The notes: generated by a model not told the origin, from the letters alone. DNA of 64,000 bases from Acetobacter sp. (GCF_022483985.1 NZ_JAKVME010000001.1:1860001-1924000); one strand, 5' to 3'. Counted from the stretch's first letter, positions 27,709-36,570 are shown. Numbers and translations: made by a program.

Positions 27709-27709
27709 G

Positions 27710-28090
27710 TCAGCCCTGCGCCCACTGCATATAAAAGCCAAGACCCGTCTTCACGCCCAGCATTTCGATCACCACCAGCATGATGAACGACGCACCCAGC
27801 CCCATGAACAAACCGACGAAAATCTGCGGCAGGGTGGCAGGCAGCGCCACATGGAAGACCAGAAATCGCTCCTTCGCGCCCATAGTGCCGGCTACGTCAT
27901 GAAAGGCCGGATCCACGACGGAGGCGATCCAGCTTGACGGAATCATCACGAAATCCAGCGGCAGAAGCGCGATCGGAGACAGAGGGCCGATCATACGCAG
28001 GACGGGATGCGCCCAGTAACGGAACCGCAATGACCGCCCGAGTCCGATCCCGGTGGTGATGCCGATAAGTGATCCCAGACCGTAGCGTGA
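27710..28090 (-). pseudogene. ABC permease remnant (nitrate/sulfonate/taurine type)
   Basis: A frame-broken fragment of an SsuC/TauC-like permease: GIGLGRSLRFRYWAHPVLRMIGPLSPIALLPL, then the EAA-like VVDPAFHDVAGTMGAKERFLVF and VIEMLGVKTGLGF. Part of the middle is missing compared with the family and the N-terminus is out of frame. From 28091 to 28235 nothing else is recognised. Confidence 0.75.
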
Positions 28091-28235
28091 GCGGTGGCAG
28101 CACGTCTCCTGCTTTGACTACAGATGCGGATGACGTCATGAGAAACCTCGTTGCAGATATCAGGACAACCCGATCCTGCCGCGAAAACTTCCCTGTCTCA
28201 TAAAGAGTTCTTGTCATCCGTTCCTTGAACATTAT

Positions 28236-29162
28236 TCAAGCTTCCGCGGCGGCGGCCAGAAGGTCGCCTATATCGTTCGCGGCGTCTCCGAGATGATTGC
28301 GCCGCACGAGGATGGTCTCGATCTCGGGGACCGCCGGAAGGGCGTCGCTCGTGATCGTGGGCAAGCCTTCAGCGGTGGCGAACCTGCGTGTGCGGCAACT
28401 CACTCCCAGTCCGCCGCGCACTCCGGCCCGCATGGCGGGCAGGTTGGGTGTTTCCAGCACCAGCCGGTAATCACGCCGTTCCTGTGTCAGCGCACGCAGG
28501 GCGGCGTCACGAAAACGGCAGGGTGGCTCAAGCAGAACGAGGGGCACTTCGGATAGTTCGGCGATGGCCGGATCGCCGATCCATGTCATGCGGTCCTGCC
28601 CGACGACTTTCCATGACGCGCCGGGACGGTCTCCGTGTTGCCCGAGGCACAGTACCAGATCGAGTCTCGATCGGTCGAACATCTCCAGAAGCTCCGCCGA
28701 TCCGCCGATCTGGATCACAAGGCGGGAGCGGGGATGTGCGAGACGAAACTGTCCCAGCACGTCGGGAAGAAGCGTGTCGGCAAAATCCTGCACCATGCCG
28801 ACAGTAATGGGTTCCGGCTCCGAATCCTGACCGAGCGTGCGCATGATCCGGTCATTGAGAGCGAGGAGCTGGCGTGCGTAGCCGACCAGTTCCTCGCCGA
28901 TGGGCGTGAGGATCAGACGGCGTCCATCGCGACGGAAAAGCTTCTGCTGGAGCACGTCTTCCAGACGCTTCATCTGCAAGCTGAGCGCGGACTGTGTCAG
29001 GAAAATCGTCTCGGTCGCCTGCGCCATGGAGCCAGCCTCCACGATCGCCACGAATGACCGCAGAAGCTCGCTCGGAACATTCCGCGCCATACGCTGGGGC
29101 AGGCGAACGTCCAGATGAGCGTCGGTGGGTGGGCCAGAATAAGGCCGGATGGACTGGGACAT
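28236..29162 (-). CDS. LysR-family transcriptional regulator
   Basis: A 308-residue LTTR. The HTH is in LLRSFVAIVEAGSMAQATETIFLTQSALSLQMKRLE and is followed by the normal effector-binding domain from about residue 105. The ATG at 29162 gives a standard distance to the HTH; a longer frame upstream adds a basic tail without support. It probably controlled the neighbouring sulfonate-type permease genes now reduced to remnants, an inference from position. Confidence 0.88.
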   Translation of the reverse strand: MSQSIRPYSGPPTDAHLDVRLPQRMARNVPSELLRSFVAIVEAGSMAQATETIFLTQSALSLQMKRLEDVLQQKLFRRDGRRLILTPIGEELVGYARQLLALNDRIMRTLGQDSEPEPITVGMVQDFADTLLPDVLGQFRLAHPRSRLVIQIGGSAELLEMFDRSRLDLVLCLGQHGDRPGASWKVVGQDRMTWIGDPAIAELSEVPLVLLEPPCRFRDAALRALTQERRDYRLVLETPNLPAMRAGVRGGLGVSCRTRRFATAEGLPTITSDALPAVPEIETILVRRNHLGDAANDIGDLLAAAAEA

Positions 29163-29282
29163 GGTGGGCTCCGCTCTCGATCTCCGTTTAATGGCCGGCT
29201 CGGTCACATTGCGACGGGCGAGTGTGCACTGAGTATTCTTTGCTTGCTTTTTGTCAATTTTCAAGGTTAATTTTAAAAATAA

Positions 29283-30224
29283 CTATATTAAATAGTTACT
29301 TATGAGCTGGAGGACACGAGCTCTGAGAAGTTGGAAGCCTATTCTTCCGAACACAGTGCGTTTGAGCATTTTCAATCGGTTGATCTGTCCCTCAACCGGG
29401 CTGTTTGTCCATGGTGTGACGAGATACGTTTCAATGGCAGCCGCATCCCGTTCAAACGCGGGAATCAAACGCGACAGTAGCGTCATCTTTCCTTTTTCCA
29501 ACAGAGCCTTCAGATCGCGTTCCATGTTGGAATCCCTCTTTTTAAAAAGCAGGGTCTGCATTTTCCTGAGCCAGCAAAGCGTGGCGAAAAGGTACGGTTC
29601 TGCCTCGCCGTCAATAGCAAAGCTCGCCCTACTCTCCCGATTGGTCAGCCAGACTGCTGCCCGCGCAAGCATGTCATCGCCGAAATCCTCCTGCAGGCGG
29701 GTATATCTGGCTGCGATGTTGAAACCTGCGGCACCCTCCAGCTGCTGACTTTTCCAGATGGAAGGACAAAAATGCCTTGTCCCCGGCATGTTGTCCCGCA
29801 CGCGCCACTTTTTAATATTGGTGGCCTGGTCCTGGCTTGCAGTAACAACCAGCTCGTCATTCAACGCGGAGACATAGTTGCCACCGACCGCCGCTTCAGT
29901 TTCCAGTTCATGTCCCGTCAGAAACTCATAGAGGAAGGCGGCGCGGCGTGCGTATTGCCCGGTCGGTTCCCGCTCTATCCAGTCTCGCACGAAATCAGGT
30001 CCCGACACTTCGAATACCCGTTCCAGCAGTTCGAGGTTGGTTGGCTCATAACGTAAATGGAACTGAAGATGTCCAGCCGAGCTCTCAACGGGGCGCATAC
30101 TTTCCGAGTAAACTTCATGGCTCTCAAAACCATAAAGATACACACGACACGCCTCATCTATAGGAGAGCGCTGCCTGCGAACCTTAAGCTGGCAGGCTTT
30201 CAAAGGGATCAAGGGTTGTGACAC
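29283..30224 (-). CDS. chimeric ORF: Fic-protein N-terminal region fused to ISL3-family transposase C-terminus
   Basis: A 313-residue open frame made from three sources. Residues 1-33 match nothing recognised and derive from DNA overlapping the PIN-toxin end. Residues about 34-230 are nearly identical to the N-terminal region of the Fic protein at 59683, up to and including the inhibitory-motif region, here SFAIDG instead of SFAIEG. Residues about 231-313 are the C-terminal end of an ISL3-family transposase (TPWTNSPVEGQINRLKMLKR, FQLLRARVL). No catalytic Fic motif remains and the transposase lacks its core. It is probably a decayed fusion, though the frame is intact. Confidence 0.8.
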   Translation of the reverse strand: MSQPLIPLKACQLKVRRQRSPIDEACRVYLYGFESHEVYSESMRPVESSAGHLQFHLRYEPTNLELLERVFEVSGPDFVRDWIEREPTGQYARRAAFLYEFLTGHELETEAAVGGNYVSALNDELVVTASQDQATNIKKWRVRDNMPGTRHFCPSIWKSQQLEGAAGFNIAARYTRLQEDFGDDMLARAAVWLTNRESRASFAIDGEAEPYLFATLCWLRKMQTLLFKKRDSNMERDLKALLEKGKMTLLSRLIPAFERDAAAIETYLVTPWTNSPVEGQINRLKMLKRTVFGRIGFQLLRARVLQLISNYLI

Positions 30225-30621
30225 CTGTTCCCTGGAAATGTCGTAGGTTGCGGGTTAGCACGACATAGCCCTTCATTATCGCTGTCGCCGCGATCGACAG
30301 GTCGGCCATTTCGGGCATGCGGCCTGCCTGACGTACCGCCTGTGTCATACGTCCCAATTCGCGTGCTGCCTGAAGATCCAGCGGCAGCACTCGGTGCTGA
30401 TAGAGATGGAGAAGCGTCTCAAGCCATTCAGAAAGTCGTTGTGCCTTCTTCAGGCTGCCGTTGTCCCGTAATTTGGCAATACCAGCGTCAATCTCCGCAA
30501 TTGTAATGACAGAAATGAACAGCTTGTCACTGTTCCTGTCCATCCATTCAACGAGACCTGTCTCTATCCGGGCCTTGGTTGGTGCGCCCGCAGACAGGAC
30601 GTTTGTATCGACGAGATACAC
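30184..30621 (-). CDS. PIN-domain toxin, VapC-like ribonuclease
   Basis: A 145-residue PIN domain with the acidic residues of the family: DTNVLS at residues 5-10, AEIDAG near 43 and MADLSIAATA near 105, then LTRNLRHF. VapC toxins cleave specific RNAs, often initiator tRNA. It starts (GTG 30621) directly after the antitoxin stop with no spacer, the usual coupled layout. Its last 14 codons overlap the chimeric Fic frame on the same strand. Confidence 0.87.
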   Translation of the reverse strand: MYLVDTNVLSAGAPTKARIETGLVEWMDRNSDKLFISVITIAEIDAGIAKLRDNGSLKKAQRLSEWLETLLHLYQHRVLPLDLQAARELGRMTQAVRQAGRMPEMADLSIAATAIMKGYVVLTRNLRHFQGTGVTTLDPFESLPA

Positions 30622-30864
30622 TCAGAATTCCACTTCCCGGAGACCACTCTCAACTCTTTCCGGGAAGTCAGCTTCATCCAGGGGAGCACTCATCAGCAAA
30701 CGGCCAAATGAGGGCACGCGGGAAAGTCTCTCCCACTCCGCATAACTCAGGATAACAGCCGTTGGTTTACCGTGCCGCGTAATGATGGCCGGCTCCCCCG
30801 CGCAGGCGTGATCGACAACCGCAGACAGGGTAGCCTTGGCATCGCGTAGCTGAATTTCATGCAT
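30622..30864 (-). CDS. Phd/YefM-type antitoxin
   Basis: An 80-residue antitoxin of the Phd/YefM fold: IQLRDAKATLSAVVDHA, then AIITRHGKPTAVILSYAEWERL, both classic for the family's DNA-binding half. The C-terminal ~25 residues would wrap the toxin. ATG 30864 was chosen because the domain starts there; a longer frame has no support. It is expected to repress its own promoter. Confidence 0.87.
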   Translation of the reverse strand: MHEIQLRDAKATLSAVVDHACAGEPAIITRHGKPTAVILSYAEWERLSRVPSFGRLLMSAPLDEADFPERVESGLREVEF

Positions 30865-30969
30865 GATCGCCCCCACTGAAACTACTGTAGTCATAGTATG
30901 AATGTGACCTCGTTGCAAGAGAATGCGCCTGATCCGAGACCACCCGAAGTTCCAATCCATTCATTCAGA

Positions 30970-31431
30970 ACGTATCCCGGAAGCATCATTCCTTAAAGAA
31001 CGCGGCATCACGATCAACGCTCTCATCCCTGGCGATTTCCGACGCTGGTATGGAAATGCAGAGCACTTGGTTAACTGGGAGAATGATGGAGTAGACATCC
31101 GAAATTTCTTAGATGAAAAAGGTTATATTCGCTCTCTCGCCCAGAATACAGAATATTATTTTAATAAATGCATAACTTTGACTTTTATTATATCTTCGAA
31201 TTTTGGTGTAAGAATGACACCAAAAGGATATATACTTTATGTATCTGGAAGTTCTACTTTTATCATTCAAAGTTATACTGAAAAACTTACTGCTTTTTAG
31301 GGCGTAATGTCGCATGGGGTTATCTAAAACTAATGAATCCAACACTCAACTTCCAAGTTGGAAATATTGCTTCGTTGCCAGTCGATCCAAAGATTTTGAA
31401 CAGTATTGATGGGAATGTAGCAGAAAGTCTG
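30970..31431 (+). pseudogene. PglX-like (BREX/type IIG-like) methyltransferase, C-terminal remnant
   Basis: A frame reading WYGNAEHLVNWENDGVDIRNF, QNTEYYFNKCITLTFIISSNFGVR and PKGYILYVSGSS resembles the target-recognition half of PglX-type adenine methyltransferases. After a stop at about 31300 it continues in another frame as LKLMNPTLNFQVGNIASLPV, the family's typical next segment. No catalytic NPPY motif is present. It is cut on the right by a Fic fragment on the opposite strand. The exact family is likely but not certain. Confidence 0.6.
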
Positions 31432-31434
31432 GTT

Positions 31435-31685
31435 GGCTCATAACGTAAACGGAACTGAAGATGTCCAGCCGAGCTCTCAACGGGGCGCATACTTTCCGGG
31501 TAAACTTCATGGCTCTCAAAACCATGATGCCGACTCTCCCGGCGCGAACCGGTCGTGCTGGTCACGGGAAAGCCGCAGCAGGGATCCCTACCCTCAATGA
31601 ACGCATTCCATGCCCGCACAGTCAGCGCGCAAATCTCACTCGGCAGCATGCGTGTCCGTGAAATCGCCGCATGCTTCCCAGTCAC
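31435..31685 (-). pseudogene. Fic-family protein, N-terminal fragment
   Basis: About 83 codons equivalent to the start of the Fic protein at 59683: RDPCCGFPVTSTTGSRRESR and GFESHEVYPESMRP, then LRYEPT, after which unrelated PglX DNA begins. Here the segment upstream of RDPCCGF differs from that at 59683 and reads MLPSEICALTVRAWNAFIEG, which looks like the native N-terminus. Confidence 0.8.
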
Positions 31686-31819
31686 CGGACGCTGATCTCG
31701 CGGGCGATCTGCGGCGCACGAAACGCCCAGTGCCGTGAACGCGGATCCCGGATGATCACATCCCTGCCGGTTTTCGTGTTCCGGACGACAGATGCGAAAT
31801 TGATGACATTCGATGCCAT
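31682..31819 (-). CDS. 45-residue small protein coupled to the Fic fragment
   Basis: An open frame MASNVINFASVVRNT to QIAREISVR ends in GTGA, overlapping the GTG start of the Fic fragment. Tight coupling suggests it was the first gene of a Fic operon. It lacks the S/TxxxE(G/N) motif of VbhA-type Fic antitoxins. Function unknown. Confidence 0.45.
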   Translation of the reverse strand: MASNVINFASVVRNTKTGRDVIIRDPRSRHWAFRAPQIAREISVR

Positions 31820-31921
31820 TGGAGCGTCTTTCAGGTTGAGCACTGGCCGGTGCGGTGCGGCGCTTCGTCGCGAAGACGGTTCGCCAGCAACCAGGCTAGT
31901 TCACCTTTATCGCGCTGATCG

Positions 31922-33001
31922 TCATCTCGCTGTTGCTGGATGAGGCAGGGTATGTCCCAGACCGGCGCCAATGAAGAAAAGGGGCGTGACTTCCCCGCCC
32001 TTGAAGCCGGTCGACAGGGCGGCAACCGTGAAGACAAGCTTCCACAGCCAACTCCACGTATAATCACCCGGATGGAAGAAATTGAGAATTGAGGCACCAT
32101 CAGGCGTGGCCGCCACCACACCAAGACCGAGATAGTCCCGTGATCCGGCGATGAAGACGAGCGCGATGGTCAGTACGCCGCCAATGGCGGGACGCAGCCA
32201 GGCAACAGGGCAAATCCTGCGGGAAACGGGGGTAAGGCGGTGTACGGACTCCGCGAATAGCAGGCTGGTCAGGCCAAAGCAGACGGCTGCCACACCGACC
32301 TTCAACAGCAACAGCGGATCCGTATGAAAGATCTGGCCGGAAAGATCAGGATAGCCGGCAAACCCGATCTTGTAAGGGACGTGATGAATACCCCAGGCAT
32401 GACATACCATATCCGCGAGGATTGAGGCCGCCGCGACCGGAACAAGGGCACGGTAGTCAATACGGCCGATACTCAGTACTTCCATGGCGAACACGGCACC
32501 CGCGACGGGTGTTCCAAAGACCGCGCCAAATCCTGCCGCGATCCCGGCCATCAGGATGATGCGGACCCCGTTGTCGTCCAGACGGAACAGGCGGGCGAAC
32601 CCGGATGCGATACTGCCGCCGATCTGAACGGCTGTTCCTTCGCGGCCCACCGAGGCCCCGAACAGATGGCTGATGACGGTGGCGATCAGGACAAGGGGCG
32701 CCATGCGCAGTGGCACACCGCCACCCGGTTCATGGATCTGGTCGACGATCAGATTGTTGCCCCCTTCGGCGGAACGCCCGAACCAGTGATACGCCAGCCC
32801 GACAGCTACACCTGCCAGAGGCAGGAACCACAGCAGGCCGGGATGGGCGAAGCGATAGTCGGTGACATGATCGAGCGCCCAGAGGAAGACGGCGCATAAC
32901 GTACCGACACAGGCCGCCATGGGCAGCAAAAGCCCACTCCAGCGCAGAACCGTCAGACTATTGGCTACAATAGAATTTTGGAAAAACGGAAAACGACCCA
33001 T
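31922..33001 (-). CDS. fluoride-type ClC antiporter (CLC-F), C-terminus truncated
   Basis: A ClC-family membrane protein with the features of the fluoride/proton antiporter branch: [12 protein letters not shown] (T after the gating Glu rather than P) and [18 protein letters not shown]. It exports fluoride from the cytoplasm. ATG 33001 is preferred; GTG 33013 is too close to the ribosome binding site. The frame ends [12 protein letters not shown] shortly after the second motif, so the last helices (usually 40-60 residues) are lost and function is doubtful. A fluoride riboswitch precedes it, which supports the substrate assignment. Confidence 0.85.
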   Translation of the reverse strand: MGRFPFFQNSIVANSLTVLRWSGLLLPMAACVGTLCAVFLWALDHVTDYRFAHPGLLWFLPLAGVAVGLAYHWFGRSAEGGNNLIVDQIHEPGGGVPLRMAPLVLIATVISHLFGASVGREGTAVQIGGSIASGFARLFRLDDNGVRIILMAGIAAGFGAVFGTPVAGAVFAMEVLSIGRIDYRALVPVAAASILADMVCHAWGIHHVPYKIGFAGYPDLSGQIFHTDPLLLLKVGVAAVCFGLTSLLFAESVHRLTPVSRRICPVAWLRPAIGGVLTIALVFIAGSRDYLGLGVVAATPDGASILNFFHPGDYTWSWLWKLVFTVAALSTGFKGGEVTPLFFIGAGLGHTLPHPATAR

Positions 33002-33040
33002 GACTCTGAACACACTCCTCCCTCACATGCCACTATGGCG

Positions 33041-33104
33041 AGGTAGGAGTCATCAGCCCTTCGGGCGGTTCGACTTCTTTAGAAGTCAGGCAGAGTCCAT
33101 TGCC
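33041..33104 (-). ncRNA. fluoride riboswitch (crcB motif)
   Basis: Read on the minus strand, the segment starts GGCAATGG and ends in AACCGCCC-gaa-GGGCTGATGACTCCTACC, which matches the crcB consensus with its conserved CTGATGACTCCTAC end. An extra 6-bp hairpin (GACTTC/GAAGTC) sits in the variable region. ACTCCT at the 3' edge (33045-33050) is complementary to AGGAGT (33014-33019) in the ribosome binding site of the downstream CLC-F gene, suggesting translational control: without fluoride the site is paired, with fluoride it is free. Confidence 0.85.
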
Positions 33105-33112
33105 GTTAAGCG

Positions 33113-33143
33113 ATACTACGACTTATCTGTTGCCTCATGTCAA
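33113..33143 (-). promoter_or_regulatory. sigma-70 promoter for the riboswitch-CLC-F transcript
   Basis: Minus-strand TTGACA (33138-33143) and TAGTAT (33113-33118), 19 bp apart, place the transcription start at or just before the first base of the aptamer. Confidence 0.6.
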
Positions 33144-33270
33144 TGATAAGTCTGTCAGTGGAAAAGAAATTTTGATAGCTTGACGAATAGGCCCAGACAT
33201 TCCGCTTCCGCCTCATCTCGGTCATGAGAACTGGTTTCGCGTTTTCCAGAAACTGGACGTAGCGACGATC

Positions 33271-33699
33271 CTATTTGCACATCGCGCCTTGAAGCCTGTC
33301 CATCAGATCGACCGCATTCTGAACGGTATCCGGAAAAACCGCGGCCTCGAGCGCTTCCTCGACCCGCATCATCGCTGCATTCGCGGCCTCCGCCTTGGCA
33401 TATCCATCAGACGTCAGACGTGCGAGCTGGCGACGACCGTGACGACTATCCTGCCGACGCTCTACCAGCCCCGATCCTTCCAGTTTCGCCAGAACGCCCA
33501 GCATCGATTGCGGAGTGACGAAAGCCCGCTCCGCCAGATCCGCATTGGTCTGATCCGGTCTCACATTCAGCTCGGCGAGCGCCGCATATTGGGCGGGACT
33601 GAGCCCCAATGGCCGCAGCACCTCTTCCATGCTCCGGTGTAGAGCATGCTGCGCAAGCTTAAGTCGATACCCCAGCAGCGGAATCATGTCTTTGGTCAT
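33271..33699 (-). CDS. MarR-family transcriptional regulator
   Basis: A 142-residue winged-HTH regulator: LSPAQYAALAELNVRPDQTNADLAERAFVTPQSMLGVLAKLEGSGLVER is the DNA-binding core, followed by the wing RRQDSRHGRRQLARLT and a C-terminal dimerisation helix. It is divergent from the VOC gene over a 67-bp spacer containing an 18-bp palindrome, so it probably represses both genes and responds to a small ligand. Confidence 0.9.
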   Translation of the reverse strand: MTKDMIPLLGYRLKLAQHALHRSMEEVLRPLGLSPAQYAALAELNVRPDQTNADLAERAFVTPQSMLGVLAKLEGSGLVERRQDSRHGRRQLARLTSDGYAKAEAANAAMMRVEEALEAAVFPDTVQNAVDLMDRLQGAMCK

Positions 33700-33703
33700 T
33701 GAA

Positions 33704-33721
33704 ATATAAGGCGCCTTATAT
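33704..33721. promoter_or_regulatory. palindromic MarR-type operator
   Basis: Perfect 18-bp palindrome ATATAAGGCGCCTTATAT directly upstream of the marR start and between the divergent genes. Confidence 0.75.
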
Positions 33722-33766
33722 TATATTAGCCTCCTGATACTATCATCCCATGCCACGGAGGCAATC

Positions 33767-34129
33767 ATGCCCAGACTGACCGGCCCGGATTTCATCGCCA
33801 TCCAGACAGAAGACCTGCAAGCAGCCAGAGCCTTCTATGGAGACAGGCTGGGCCTGCCTGTGCTGCAGGAAACGCCCCAGACGATCGTTTTCGACAGCAA
33901 GCCCGCTCCCTTCGCGGTCAGAAAGCCGCTGGTCGATCTGGAAGCTGTCCAGGGAAAACTCGGCTGGGGCATCGCTCTGTGGTTCGGCTGCGATGACGCC
34001 GATGCACTGCATGAGGAATTGAAGGCGGCAGGGACGAAGATTGCCTTTCCGCCGAAGGACGGCCCCTTCGGGCGGTATTTCGCGTTTCGCGATCCGTTCG
34101 GCTACACGATCACGGCGCACACGATATGA
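33767..34129 (+). CDS. VOC-family (glyoxalase/bleomycin-resistance-like) protein
   Basis: A 120-residue single VOC fold made of two beta-alpha-beta-beta-beta units: FIAIQTEDLQAARAFYGDRLGLPVL at the start and GRYFAFRDPFGYTITAH at the end. Metal-ligand positions resemble the family, but the substrate is unknown. It is divergent from MarR and overlaps the EVE gene by 4 bases (ATGA), so it was the first gene of a two-gene unit. Confidence 0.88.
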   Translation: MPRLTGPDFIAIQTEDLQAARAFYGDRLGLPVLQETPQTIVFDSKPAPFAVRKPLVDLEAVQGKLGWGIALWFGCDDADALHEELKAAGTKIAFPPKDGPFGRYFAFRDPFGYTITAHTI

Positions 34130-34395
34130 CGACACACTACTGGATCGGCGTCGCGAGCCGTGATCACGTCAAAGCGGCCGAGAATGGCGGGTTTTGCCAA
34201 TTCTGCCATGGCCGGGATGCTCCTGCCCGCCAGCTCTCGGAAGGCGATGGCCTCGTCTATTATTCGCCGCGCGAACGCATGGGGGATGGCGCACCTCTTC
34301 GCGCCTTCACCGCGATCGGAAGGGTGCGGCCGGGCAAAGCCTATCTTGCGGATCAGTCTGAAGGTTTCACCCCCTGGCGCCGCGACGTCGCCTAC
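34126..34395 (+). pseudogene. EVE-domain (PUA-like) protein, truncated by IS630 remnant
   Basis: The first 90 codons of an EVE-domain protein: HYWIGVASRDHV, GGFCQFCHGRDAPARQL, LVYYSPRERMGDGAPLRAF and GFTPWRRDVAY. EVE domains bind modified nucleotides in DNA or RNA. The frame runs into an IS630 transposase fragment near 34395, and the C-terminal ~40-60 residues are lost. Confidence 0.8.
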
Positions 34396-35050
34396 CAGCA
34401 CGCGATCGACATAGGTTTGGAAGCTGCGGCCGTTGATCGGACCATCCAGTACCATGGGCGCTACGATGCCGGTCAGCCGTAACCCGGCGATGAACGTCGT
34501 GGTTTTCCAATGTCCATGCGGCACAGCGGAGCGCAGTCTCTGGCCACGTAAACACCGTCCGTAGCGCCGAGCCATATTGGTGGAAGCCCAGCTTTCATCA
34601 ATGAAGACCAACCGCGCCGGGTCGAGATCGGGCTGGGCATCGAACCACTCCTGTCGTCGTGTCAGGATGTCCGGTCGCTCCTGTTCCGCCGCGTGAGCGG
34701 TCTTTTTTCCATGTGATCTTATGACGCGTGAAGAAACGCCACAGTGTGCTGATTGCGAAGTGATGCCCGTCCTCAGCCAGTCGGGCACGGATTTCGGACA
34801 GGGTCAGATCGTCCTTCTCCGCAATCAGCACGGGAATACGCTCTGCCTGCGCCTCAATCCGGTGAGACAGACGATCCCCGCCACGCAGTCTGGCGGCAGG
34901 ACTGCCGATCGTGTCTGCAAGAGCGCACCAGCGAACCGCACTTGCCGGACTGACGCCAAACCGTTCAGCCGCCTGACGGCGTGAAAGACCATTCGATACA
35001 GCCGCAACAACACGCTCGCGGAGATCCAGAGACAATGTGCGTGATGACAT
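34396..35050 (-). pseudogene. IS630-family transposase, frameshifted and 3'-truncated
   Basis: Starts MSSRTLSLDLRERVVAAV with the N-terminal HTH (GLSRRQAAERFGVSPASAVRW). After ITWKK the frame shifts to KTAHAAEQERPD, and the reading continues with VFIDESWASTNMARRYGR (first catalytic Asp) and GRSFQTYVDRVLV, where it ends at the EVE junction. The second Asp and the Glu are missing. The right end lies near CTAG at 35141. Confidence 0.85.
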
Positions 35051-35140
35051 CCATAACCGGCCTCCCATCCCGGCGATCACCTTGAATCAGATCACCACCA
35101 TTTTGGGAATCCCCAACGATTCAATCAGGGCAGAAAATGC

Positions 35141-35371
35141 TCTAGTGAACCCATCAACGACTTGGCTGCGTCCGCAGGGAATGGAGGCACGATTGCGTTC
35201 AGATCCGTATCCCCTGTACAGGTGTTCGAATTCCACGACACTGCCGTGGCACACGGGGGCACGTCGATTGAGGGGGCACCGGGACCGCGCAGTAGCAACA
35301 TGAGGCTCGTCAACCTGACCTACGTCCGCGATCCCGACGGCAACAAACTTTGCGCCATTTACCGCAACTAG
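35141..35371 (+). pseudogene. VOC-family protein, C-terminal remnant
   Basis: A fragment NDLAASAGNGGTIAF to TYVRDPDGNKLCAIYRN, typical of the second half of a small glyoxalase-like protein. Its N-terminal half is replaced by the IS630 element. It differs from the VOC gene at 33767. Confidence 0.75.
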
Positions 35372-35487
35372 CTGCCAGTCTGCTCATGCGGTTTTCCGTT
35401 CCGTAGGCGGACGGCCACCTACCCCCCATTGCTGACCTTCTGCCTTCCCCCCCGTTGCCACCTTTCCAGTCTTCTTTAGTTATCGCC

Positions 35488-36570
35488 TCAAACCAGCCCG
35501 TAGCGCTCCAGCAGATCGTCAATCTCCGTTCCATGCGTCAGGTGCCTGATCAGCCCCGACGCCGGTACCTTCTCTCCGTCCCGCAGTTCCGCTGCCGCCT
35601 GTAGCAGCATCCGGACATCGAAAATGCCGTCTGACACTTCCGGCACAGCCCGCCTGACGCCGCACAGCGTATAGACCGCCTCCATCGCCGTGCGGACGGA
35701 ATATTCCGTGGTGAAGACCGTATCACGCGGCGTCTCGGCGAACTGCCCGAGGAAGGCGAGATTGACACTCCCGTGCGGCACCACGTTCGGCCTGTCCGCC
35801 GGTGCACGCGGCATGAACTGCGCCGTGATGAACGGCATCATGCACGGATGCGTCGTCGCCCCTGTTGCTGCCATATCGTCGATCTGGTCCACCGGCACGC
35901 CCATATGGAACAGCCACTCACGGGTGATTTCCCCCCCTGTGCAATCCTGCATGGGCTTTTTCACATAATCGCCAGGCACGTCACTGAACAGACCATAGAG
36001 CCAGGCCACCATCTGCCCTTCGGGCTGCCCCTTGAAATGGGGCTGACGGCTGACCACCCAGCTCATCAGCCAGGATGAATCCGCGATCGTGACCGGACCA
36101 CCCGTGATAATCTTCCCCGAGAACGGATCACGCCCCGTAACCCGCTTTACGAGCTCCGGTATCCGCGCATCCCGGGTCGTAACGGTTGCCGACAGCCAGC
36201 GGGATTTTGTTGTATCGCCACAGAAAACATCAGGATGCCCGAATGCGGCATCCTGTGCTGCGATATTGCGCCAGAGCTGCCAGACACTCCCCTCTTTGAT
36301 AACCGTGTCAATCGGCGCTGGTGTATGGTGATCGCCCCAGCGTGAATTCTCCACCATGGAACCGTTGGTCACGAACACCAGCTCCGCCGGACCCAGGTCA
36401 ACACCGGCGGACGCGCCATTTTCCAGCCAGTCGAGATGGGTCGCAACTTTCTTTCCGCCAGAAACATCAACGGTAACATTCGTCACCTTCACGCCATGAC
36501 GGAACACGACCCCCTGATCGGCAAGCCATGTGGCCAGTGGTCGGCTGAGGGATTCCTGCTGGTTGTATCT
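35488..36570 (-). pseudogene. ohyA: oleate hydratase, 3' part, split by IS5 copy 3
   Basis: The C-terminal ~360 codons of oleate hydratase, a flavoenzyme that adds water to the cis-9 double bond of unsaturated fatty acids. Recognisable segments are YNQQESLSRPLATWL, ELVFVTNGSMVENSRWGDH and FITAQFMPRAPADRP, ending DDLLERYGLV. It continues the 5' part at 37866. Apart from the IS the gene looks undamaged. Confidence 0.92.

Noticed and set aside
33041..33104. CTGATGA core suggested a hammerhead ribozyme.
   Set aside because: No GAAA box or cleavage-site stem follows; the whole segment fits the fluoride riboswitch better.
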